NCBI GenBank assembly: GCA_036873135.1
Contig: JAPTYO010000012.1
Coordinates: 6,332,090-6,396,089, forward strand
Direction: 5' to 3'
Source: Clarkia xantiana subsp. parviflora
Lineage: Eukaryota; Streptophyta; Magnoliopsida; Myrtales; Onagraceae
DNA length: 64,000 nt
This document shows, in pieces, positions 55,625 through 64,000 of the stretch. The position numbers and the translations under genes were made by a program. Positions within the stretch are counted from its first letter, which is position 1. Each line of letters begins with the position of its first letter. The notes beneath the pieces were generated by a model, which was given only the letters and a program-made list of their open reading frames with translations, was not told the DNA's origin and did not search any database.

Positions 55625-57318
55625 ATGACCTCTACTCGTTCAATGGCGGCTGGCAAGCAGAGAAAGCAAGGACAATCTGGTGGTTCCCGTCATCCTGCCG
55701 GAACACTGAACTCACAACCGAAGCGTGCTGAGGACCAAAATCTCCCTGCTGAGGTTTCCCGAACAGGGGGGCACAACGAAGTTCCTGAGGATACGGCAAG
55801 ACACCAAGAGAATAGGGAGGAGGATGCTCCCGATGCTCCTCCAAACGCGGATCAAAGGCCGTGGCAGATGCCATACCGATGTTCTTAGAGGCCATGGAGG
55901 CTCTCCTAGAGCGGAGAGAGGCTGCCAAGAGGCAGGAGGAGGTGCCTCCACCGCGGGAGGTTCAAAATCCACAGGAGACCCGACCCAGAAACCAGGACAA
56001 GGGCAAAGAGCCTGTTCAGTCGAAGCGATTTGTGATCGATGGGCCAGGACCAGTGCATCACATGACCATTCCCCTTAATGGTCCCATCACCCCCGACCAG
56101 GTGGTGAAGATCCTGAACATCTGCATGGGGGACCAGAAGCCGATGATGTCGGAACTGAGGGATCGATCCACTCATCCCTTTGTTCCCCGACTGATAGACA
56201 CCCTCGTCCCGCCAGGGCTGGGTATCCCCACGATTAAGGAGTATGATGGCGAAGGAGATCCGGTTCGTCATGTCCAGAAGCACCTCATGGCCTGTCTAGG
56301 CAGGGCCCCGAATGAAGATATTGTGTGTGTGCTGTTCCCATGTACGCTCGGGGAGAGGGCCCTGACATGGTTCTTCAGCTTGCCCCCAGGGTGCATTTCC
56401 AGCTGGGCCGACATGCACGACCGTTTTATTCAGCAGTACCAGGGTCGTCGGCGCCTCTTGAAGAGCGTGAGATCCTTGGCCCAGGTGGTGCAGAGGCCCG
56501 ATGAATCGTTGGCACATTATTACCAGCGGTACACTGCCAGTGTGGCCGAGATCGATGAGGAGATATCGGAAGGAGAGACTATTCGCACCTTCCTTCGGAA
56601 CCTTACAGCCCCCTATGGTTCCGACCTGATGCACAACGTGGCTGAGAAGGCTGTGTGGAACATGGAGGCACTGCAGAAGAGGGTGAAGCAGCAAATCGAT
56701 GTACAGGAGTCGAAAATAGCTGCTGGAGAGCTTGATCCTCCGAAGTCAAATAGGGGGAAGCAGTCGCTCAAGCCATTGGACGACTATAAGCGGAAGGATA
56801 AATCCGAGGGCAGTCGGAGTCGAGGTCGTTCTGATCGAAGGGAGGACAGACGTCCCCCGAGGAAGGACAAGCGGGAGGACTTCCACATCCCTCTAAATAG
56901 CTCCATGGCGGAGGTGTTAATGGTGATGGATCGACAGGGTATCTCCAGGTACCCCCCAAAGAAGGAAGGAGAATTTTCGGGATCCCGCACTGGTCGTTAC
57001 TGTCGGTTCCACTGCGCCAGTGGTCACGACACTAACCATTGTCGGGAGCTGAAGAAGGAAATTGAAAAGCTGATCCAGAAGTGGAAGCTTAAGGAGTTTG
57101 TGGCTGAAAGGCGGTGTCGTTCCCGTTCCCGATCTCGATCGCGGTCCCGTTCCCGATCCCGCGATCGGTCCCCGAAAAAGAAGAAGTCGGAGCCAGAGTC
57201 TTCTGGTGTCCGTAAGGAGAAGCGGGGCACCATCAATGTGATTCAAGGAGGATTTGCCGCAGGAGGTGACACCACAGCCTCTCGGGAGGTCTATGCCTCT
57301 AGAATGCTGTGGTGCTAG
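55625..57318 (+). pseudogene. gag: Element G gag, with two frameshifts
   Basis: ATG at 55625 (MTSTRSMAAGK) shifts frame near 55850-55870 and continues as the 55861-57318 frame. Capsid domain (ERALTWFFSLPPG ... FLRNLTAPYG, about 56330-56640), zinc knuckle CRFHCASGHDTNHC (about 57000), and an Arg-Ser run (57111-57170). Seven bases are missing at about 57305 relative to B (4741), ending the frame at 57318 just before protease. Confidence 0.88.
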
Positions 57319-59197
57319 GCAAGAGGTCCCGATCCTGGACCGCGAAGGAAGAGATGGTGATTTCCTTTTCAGCGAAGGACCTGGTAGGTGTGGAGAGTCC
57401 ACACGATGATGCTTTGGTCGTGACCCTGGACGTGGATGGGTACGAGATGAAGCGAATTTTGATCGATGGAGGGAGCTCCTCCGATATTCTGTTTATGGAT
57501 GCTCTGGAGGCCATGGGGAAAACGAAGAAGGACCTGAAGCAGGTGAACTTCCCGATGGTTGGGTTCTCTGGTTTTACCTCCTATCCGCTGGGAATGATCA
57601 CCTTACTAGTAGAGTTCGGTAGCGGATGGAAAGCAGAGAGGAGGAATGTGGATTTCGCGGTGGTTGAGTCCGCGGGGACTTATAATGCGATTCTCGGCAG
57701 AACCACCATCAACTCCCTGATGGCAATTGCCTCGACTGTTCACCAGAAGATGAAGTTCCCGACTGACCACGGAGTCGGGGAGGTCAAGGGCGACCAGGTG
57801 GCATCCAGGAAGTGCTATGTTAATGCCACCCGAAGGAAAAGACGGGAGGCTATGACTATCCTCCAGACCGATGCTGGTCCCAGAGAGGAGTTTGGGCGTC
57901 CCGCCCCTATGGAGGATTTGAAGGAGGTCGAGATTGACGGACCTCAGAGGAAGGTGAAAATCGGGTCCGCCCTGTCCGACGAGAGGGCCCGAGAATTGAT
58001 TGAGATGTCGAAGGAGTTCAAGGAGCTGTTTGCCTGGTCCCCGAGTGACATGCCAGGAATCAGCCCCGATGTGATTGAGCATGAGTTGAAGCTTGATCCC
58101 GCGATCAAGCCTATCGCGCAGAAAAGGCGTCCGATGGGCACGGACAAGAGGATCGCGATCCAGCAGGAGGTGGGCAGGTTGCTCGATGCTGGATTTATCA
58201 ATGAGCTCCGATTCCAGACTTGGGTTGCCAACCCGGTTCTGGTGAAGAAGAGCAATGGGAAATGGCGGATGTGTGTTGATTTCCGCGACTTGAATAAGGC
58301 TTGCCCGAAGAACTGTTACCCGCTTCCGAGAATCGACCAGTTGGTGGATGCCACGTCGGGACATGAATTGCTGAGCTTCATGGATGCTTACTCGGGCTAT
58401 AATCATATCAAGATGGCTAAAAAGGATGCCCCCCACAGTGCTTTTTATGCTGATAGTGACATCTATCACTACGATGTCATGCCCTTTGGATTGATCAATG
58501 CCGGGGCAACTTATCAAAGGATGGTGAACAAGTTGTTCGGGGACATGTTGGGGAAAACCATGGAGGCTTACGTGGACGATATGCTGGTGAAGTCCCGACA
58601 GGCCGAGGATCATGTCCACAACTTAGCCACGGCGTTTGAGCGGATGAGGCTTCATCAGGTTCGCTTGAACCCGACCAAGTGCACCTTCGGAGTGCACTCC
58701 GAAAAGTTTTTGGGCTTTATGGTAAGCCAAAGAGGAATTGAGGTGAACCCCGAGAAGCTAAGGGAAATCGAAGAGATGCAGTCTCCGATAAATCATCGGG
58801 AGGTGCAAGTGCTGAATGGCCGACTGGCTGCAATGTATCGCTTCCTGTCCAAGGCGAGTGACCGATCTATGCCATTTTTTGAAGTTCTGAGGGCCAACAA
58901 GAAGTTTGAGTGGACTGCCAAGTGTGAAGAGGCGTTCCAGGCACTCAAGCAGCACCTTCGCACCCTCCCGCCATTGGCGAACCCGATCCCAGGCGAGCCG
59001 CTCTATCTATATTTGGCTGTTTCTGAGTTTGCTATTAGTTCTGTGTTAGAGAAGATTGTCGAGGGTAATCAAGTCCCCGTGTATTATGTAAGCAAGGCGT
59101 TTGCCAAATCTGAAATGAATTATCCCGCCGTTGAGAAGTATCTTTTTGCGTTGATCATTACTGCTCAGAAGCTGCGGCCTTACTTCCATGCGCATGA
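57309..59197 (+). pseudogene. pol: Element G protease-RT-RNase H, cut at the LTR junction
   Basis: Continuation of gag in another frame. Protease DGGSSSD near 57465 and GRTTIN near 57700; RT from about 58200 with VDFRDLNKACPKN and catalytic YVDD at about 58571-58582; RNase H from about 58980 (SEFAISSVLEK ... YFHAHEIT). The frame then runs into LTR sequence at about 59198 and stops at 59297 without the second RNase H or integrase. RT catalytic residues are intact. Confidence 0.88.
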
Positions 59198-59651
59198 GAT
59201 AACTCTGGAGTCTCCGATATTGGTCGGGACTTGCTATCAGAGGTTGAGGCCGAGATACGCGGAGCGTGGCCGACATAAGCGAGATCATGGGAGATAGGCG
59301 GGATCGTGGCCGAGATACGCGGAGCGTGGCCGAGATAGGCGAGATCATGGCCGAGATAGGCGGGATCGTGGCCGAGATAAGCGGAACGTGGGCTAACTGC
59401 CCCAGCGGCTCACCAGGTAACTGAGGTAGTTCTTCTCCTATAAAAGGGCAGAAGTTACCTCAGATCAGAGACGTTTTTACACATTGAGACTCTTGCTTGC
59501 CGGTTTTATAGAGATTATTGAGATACTCATTTAAGCATCGGAGAGGGATTCTGGGTCACCGCCCGGTCTATCCCCTCTTGCAGGATTACGTGGAGCGAAG
59601 GAGTTCGGATCGCCGTCAAGACCGTGCCGGAGTTCCAACCGTGATCCAACA
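59198..59651 (+). repeat. Element G right terminal LTR fragment (family 2)
   Basis: Begins within the LTR at GAGATAACTCTGGAGT, joined to pol through the shared bases TGAGAT. It has an enlarged set of U3 repeats (GGCCGAGATACGCGGAGCGT, 59250-59390), TATAAAAG (about 59440), GCATCGGAGAGGG (59535-59547) and the intact end GTGATCCAACA. Confidence 0.85.
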
Positions 59652-59656
59652 ACCAC
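59652..59656. repeat. Right target-site duplication of G (ACCAC)
   Basis: ACCAC directly after the LTR end; equals 43781-43785. Confidence 0.75.
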
Positions 59657-60420
59657 TAAAAACATTTTGGAGTTTGTCATCTCACAATCCGCCTCTTATT
59701 ATATCGATAAGACAACACAATGAAAGTAAATCATTATTAAAAAATAATTATAAAATGAAAATCAAAGAACAATAAAACATCATTTTTTCCACTAATCAAA
59801 CTTCGTTGAGAAGCAACAAAAAAATTGAAATTATCTTCCTCATTTATTACTTCGATTAAAATATAAATTATCCACATCGTCGGATTAATTTTTAATCATA
59901 TGGTGGATAATTAAAATAACATAATATTGATTCTATCGTGTACATATTATTTCTCTCATAGAGTTGTATGTGATATAATAAATATTAAACTTCATATAAG
60001 ATAAAAATAAAATTATAAATAAATTTAAAAGCATACCTACATTAAATCTTGACAGCAATATTTAAATAAAACATTTGTGATACGTTGAAGGATACAAAGT
60101 TGTACAAAAAAGCTTATTTGTAACTAAAAACCACCACCATGTTACCTTTTAATTCAACCATTTGAGAATGGTATATTTATAACTCATTTTTGCGTTTCAT
60201 AGAAATAGTAATAATAATATTTTCTTTTGGAAGTTAGAAAAAAGTGGTTTCCTTAATACTACAGATTGTAAAATGGGCATATAGTTTTTGAATGTTTTTT
60301 TTTTTTCCATTTGCATGAATAGGCGTTTCGCTTCGTCTTGTATAAATAGATAGCACGAAGATGTCAATCATGTCAGCGTTCCTTCAATCCACTAATAACT
60401 ACACATTTTTTCTAATAAGG
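59657..60420. other. AT-rich chromosomal sequence upstream of MADS copy 3
   Basis: Aligns with 38330-39066 (GATAAGACAACACAAT, TGATACGTTGAAGGATACA and GTATAAATAGAT are shared). No gene. Confidence 0.55.
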
Positions 60421-60830
60421 GTGACGATGATGACCAAACAAGCGCAACTAAGGCAAAAATCGTGAGAAACCTCGTAACAACCCCACTCCTCAAAATCCAA
60501 ACCAATCTAGGGGCCGCCAAGGGATAAGATAGAAATAATCATGAATGAAAAGGCGTGTCTAAACACGTTCTGTAGAAGATCTGGAATCTATAAAAAAGGT
60601 CAACGAATTTTAACATTGACCGTTGCTCGATCTCGCCGGGATCGTTTCAACGAAACGGGTATTCTCGTTTCCCACCCTAGTATTGAGGATATTATCAGTT
60701 GCTTCTTCGCTCATTTTGTCTTATACATTTCCAATTCCATTCCATCTTGAAAAAAAAATGTTAAGAAATTATAACCTATGCAGTCTGTTAGAGAAATTTA
60801 GTGTTTGAGACCACCATTTATAAACAAGTG
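60421..60830 (+). pseudogene. MADS copy 3: type I MADS-box pseudogene without start
   Basis: Duplicate of copy 1. The start codon region is gone: after CTAATAAGG it jumps to GTGACGATGATGACC, about 36 bases shorter than copy 1. It shows the same missing A after GGGATA (about 60525). Fragments of the MADS core remain (MNEKACLNTFCRRSG; ETGILVSHPSIEDIIS), with further small losses near 60630. Not translatable as a MADS protein. Confidence 0.65.
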
Positions 60831-61590
60831 ACTATAATGGTAGTCTCATCATCATAATTTTAATTTATTTTTATTTTTCGTATTAAATAATTATACATGT
60901 ATAACATGAGACAAGTTAACATCAGGTTTTAACGTATCATGGACAGAGCATGTATTTGCACTTTTGGTCAAATATCAGTATGCGTTTTGCTCTTGGATAT
61001 GCATTTTGTAACATAGGTCAAACGTAGGTAAGAAAATTGATTATTCCCAATTTTCCAATTCACAATGTATGTCTTTTAAATTATTTTTCTTTTTTTACAA
61101 GGTTTCGCTCAAAGTTGAATTCACAATTAGATTAATAAAAATTATAAAGAAAAAATATAACTCATAAATTTTATTATAAGTGGGGATTTCAAATTTATTA
61201 CACTTTTAGAATAGGTCAAATGTGCGCATGCAAATTTATTATTCCCCTATTTTTCAATAAATAATGCATGTCTTTTAAATGACTTTTCATTCTTTTTACA
61301 AGGTTTTTCTCGAATGGTAATTTTTCAGTTAGAATAATAAAAACTATAAATAAAAATAAAATTATTATAAAAGTGAACTGTAAACTTATTACTCATTTAG
61401 GGCCATCATCTATTAAGGTTGGGAACCAATTCAAGAATTTATTCTAATAAGTTAGAAATTAAGGTATGTGCAAATAATTAAGCAAAAAAATTTAGATGGT
61501 GAATATAAGAATTTAAATCATTAAATTGTCTATTATTATATATTTTAAGTCTAAGTTTACATGACACAAAAAGTTGACATCTTTTACTAC
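60831..61590. other. AT-rich spacer between MADS copies 3 and 4
   Basis: Aligns with 39530-40085, then jumps at about 61408 to sequence equal to 41013 onwards (CCATCATCTRTTAAGGTT). So exon 2 of copy 4 has been removed together with its 3' flank, leaving the intron. No gene. Confidence 0.55.
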
Positions 61591-62016
61591 CTCCATGTCT
61601 TGTTGCATCATCGATTGCACTGGCAGTTGCTGCTTAAGCAGCTGTTGTTGTTGTAGCTTTTGTTCCTCTAATTTAGCATAATGTTAATTGAGGAAGCGAT
61701 TAATGATATCGTCAATAAAATGTACAGAATAAGAGAACGTCTGCTCTTCCAGAATGATCATAGCGAGACCGAGATGAACACCGGTCTATGTAACTATCTC
61801 AATAACATTTTCATAGATGTCAGACCTTCTATTGGCGAATGTGCTGAGGCGCACATTTTCATCTTCAATCATTTCTATCTTAATCGGTTGGCGACCCCTT
61901 GTTCGTTTAGGTTTTCGAGAATCTCAAATTATTATTATTATTATTTTACCTTTGTTGTGCTTATTTGGATCATCATCAGCGCCTCTGTTGTCTTCCACTG
62001 CAGTTGCTGCCTCCAT
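61591..62016 (-). pseudogene. MADS copy 4: type I MADS-box exon 1 only
   Basis: From ATG at 62016 to the donor after GAG (61591). It is the only copy with an undeleted MADS-box core in one frame: RGRQPIKIEMIEDENVRLST, then FANRRSDIYENV, GVHLGLAMII and FIDDIINRFLN. It has three in-frame stops: after an ATT/ATA microsatellite (about 61924), at EIVT*TG (about 61792), and after FLN. Exon 2 is deleted. RGRQ...IKIE and the FSYS...VNRFL-type ending identify a type I MADS box. Confidence 0.75.
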
Positions 62017-62993
62017 CAATAAACTTATGAGCGGTAAGTATTTATTGGTAGATTGAATGATTATGATTATTCTTTTTCTATTGTATGATTAACCTCTTTT
62101 TGTTATCTATTTAAACAAGAGAAGAGGTACATATATTCATGTAAAATGGACAAAACTTCATTTTAAAATTTTCCGCCATATTTTTAAAAATCTCTAGTGT
62201 TGGAGACCACCGTTTAACAATTGACTATAAGGGTGGTTTCATCATAAAAAAAAATCGTATAAAATAATTATCACATGTATAACATTCAACAAGTTAATGT
62301 AAGGTTTTAACGGATCATGGACGAAGCATGTGTTTTGCATTTTTGGCCAAATATCAATAGGCATTTTGCACATGTGTATGCATTTTGTAATACGGCTAAA
62401 ACGAAGGTATGCAAATTAATTATTCTCCCAGTTTTTCCAATAACAATGCATGTCTTTTAAATGATTTTTCTTTCTTTTTAAAAGGTTTCTCTCAAAGTTG
62501 AATGCACAATTAGATTAATAAAAATTATATACATATATATACTCATAAATTTTATCATATGAGTTAATTTCGAACTTATTATGCTTTTATAATGGGTCAA
62601 ATGTGGGTATGCAAATTGATTATTCCCCTAATTTTTATTTAATAATGCATTTATTTTAAATGATTTCTCGTTCTTTTTACAAAGGTTTCGCTCAAATGGT
62701 AAATTTGCAATTAGAATAATAAACATTATAAAAAAAAATAAAACTCATTAGTTTATTATAAATGTGGACTGTAAACTTATTACTCATCTAGCGTAGTTCA
62801 CAATTTTTTTATTTTGAACACACCACTCAACTAATTGAGTCTTTAGCGTTGGCTACTCGAACAACACACCCAAACCATAAAAACAACTAACTCTTTTCAA
62901 GTTTTTATAAAAGTATAATAAAAAAAATTGTACTAGATATAACAAAATACCCATGCATAAAAATTACAAAAGTTTTTGTGACGCACATCATGA
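62017..62993. other. AT-rich sequence between MADS copies 4 and 5
   Basis: 62120-62193 contains the unoccupied MITE site (CCGCCATATTTTTAAAAATC). From 62198 on it is near-identical to 39496-40290. At about 62193 the unit lacks the plus-strand MADS copy. No gene. Confidence 0.55.
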
Positions 62994-64000
62994 CTAGAAA
63001 TCCCCTGCGTGTGGCCCTTCATCGTTATTGAAATAACGTGCGGCTAGGTCTTCTGTGTCTTCTTCATTAAAGTGCATTCCTCCATGAATAGCAGGAGACT
63101 CATGAACATCAATGTTACCCGTCATTCCCTGCATTTGCGACATCAACGGAGGTGGATTAAAATTTGGAATGATTTCTTCTCCCCCGTCTCGAGGAACATC
63201 ATCACTAATATTATCATTCATGAATCGTTGCATTGACGTCAGAGGTGGGTAAGACGGTCCAGCTTCATATCCTTGCATTGATGGTGGAGGTGGGTAAGAC
63301 GAACCAGCTCCATATCCTTGTATTGCCACTGGAGGTGGGTGAGACAAACCAGATTCATATCCTTGCATTAGTCGCGGAGGTGGGTAAGACAGGTTTGCTT
63401 CATCAGCACATGGCGGTGACGTTATAGTATTCTGAAGCTCACGTATTAGACGACTCTCACCAATTCTGACAATGAAATTCTGAATTTCTTTAGCTAGATG
63501 ATTAATATCTTCATCGGTAAGATTTTCGTTCGACATTAACTCCCACCAATCACCAATATTATATTTGGCAGAACCATCAGGATTCTCAAAAGGGCGGCTA
63601 ATTTCCACCAGAGCAGTCGACTTTTCTTTCTCTGCCTGAATCATCCTCGTTAACCACTCGTGCTTCCAATTTAAGGAGTTCACTCGTCTTTTTCGGTGAG
63701 CCTCCATAATTGTCTCAACCACATCCATTTTACATGGCCCTCCTCCCTGCCGCACCATCATCTGTTAAGGTTAAGGACCAAGCCAATAATTTATTCCAAT
63801 GAGGTAGAAATTAAGGTTCATGCAAATAATTTAAAAAAAAAAATTAAAGGGTAGATGAGAGAATTTAAAGGGTTAAATTGGAAATTATTACGTATTTTAG
63901 GTCTAAATTTACGTGACATCAAAAGTTGACATCTTTTACTACCTCCATGCCTTGTTGCGGCAGCGATTGCACTGGCGGCTGCTGTTCAGGCATCAGTTGT
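62994..64000 (-). CDS. MADS copy 5: type I (AGL62-like) MADS-box gene, 3' part
   Basis: Exon 2 is 63761-62994, open to its natural stop. The end of exon 1 (64000-63943, ending QGME) is present; intron 63942-63762 (GTAGTAAAAG ... TTAACAG). Exon 2 has MMVRQGGGPCK, EWLTRMIQAEKEKSTALVE (lost in copy 2), the WW motif (KYNIGDWWELMSNENL) and four Pro/Tyr-rich repeats (MQGYE.G.SYPPP). Type I MADS factors act in the nucleus during gametophyte and endosperm development. The MADS box itself is beyond the right edge, so whether this copy works cannot be judged. An intron is unusual for this class. Confidence 0.75.

Larger units (their letters stand above)
43786..59651. mobile_element. Element G: palindromic, rearranged Tat-type retrotransposon (15.9 kb)
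   Basis: B-family element with inverted arms. Left arm, minus: integrase (49536-48398), repeats, antisense gene, LTR (44488-43786). Right arm, plus: integrase, repeats, antisense gene, LTR (54910-55587). A ~300-bp scrambled centre joins them. The right LTR is followed by PBS, gag, protease, RT and RNase H (to about 59197), then a partial LTR ending at 59651. Both outer ends read ...GTGATCCAACA outward, the U5 end, and ACCAC flanks both. The second RNase H is missing altogether. Confidence 0.85.

Noticed and set aside
57606..58619. 337-residue minus-strand frame opposite RT in G
   Set aside because: Antisense shadow of conserved RT coding sequence; the same strand in B is broken into pieces.
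1..64000. tRNA, rRNA or other structured RNA genes
   Set aside because: No cloverleaf A/B-box pair or rRNA-like sequence was recognised by eye; a tRNAscan-type search would be needed to exclude them fully.

Overview
The window is nuclear plant DNA, almost certainly from a flowering plant. It has no bacterial-style operons or RNA genes. About 54 kb is Ty3/gypsy LTR retrotransposon sequence of the Tat type: gag-protease-RT-RNase H, a second RNase H, integrase, and extra genes on the antisense strand. Two AT-rich stretches of ordinary chromosome (38265-43785 and 59652-64000) hold decayed type I MADS-box genes. The species cannot be named from the sequence.

Left half (1-38264): elements nested to depth three. 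The oldest, F (+ strand), survives as 13082-19343 plus a piece of its 3' LTR at 37796-38264. Element B (+; 3445-13081) inserted into the pol gene of F. Element A (-; enters from the left edge, ends at 3444) inserted into the gag of B. Near its 3' end F was also hit by C (-; 19344-25119 and 35527-37795), a relative of F in opposite orientation. C was then split by D (-; 25120-35526), the only complete element here: two LTRs, a TATAC target-site duplication, PBS and PPT. A later deletion fused the gag of C to the LTR of F. A and C carry only a capsid-less gag. D carries Gag-protease plus a second half Gag but no RT or integrase. These three would depend on other elements for movement.

Right half (43786-59651): element G lies in the MADS-box region with an ACCAC duplication on both sides. 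It is highly abnormal. Two ~5.8-kb arms, each integrase - tandem repeats - antisense gene - LTR, face away from a ~300-bp scrambled centre. The right arm runs on through a shared LTR into gag-protease-RT-RNase H and ends in a partial LTR. Both outer ends are the same (U5) end of the LTR.

Recurrent themes: (i) B, D, F and both arms of G carry an intron-containing antisense gene between integrase and 3' LTR; in B and G it has its own TATA box fused to a telo-box. (ii) Short tandem repeats lie between pol or gag and this gene. (iii) All three LTR families share a CATCGGAGAGGG-type motif downstream of TATA and repeat-rich or palindromic U3 regions. The flanking chromosome holds at least five type I MADS-box (AGL62-like) copies in a small segmental duplication, all but perhaps the last broken, and a 521-bp foldback Mutator-like MITE with a 9-bp target duplication and paralogous empty sites.
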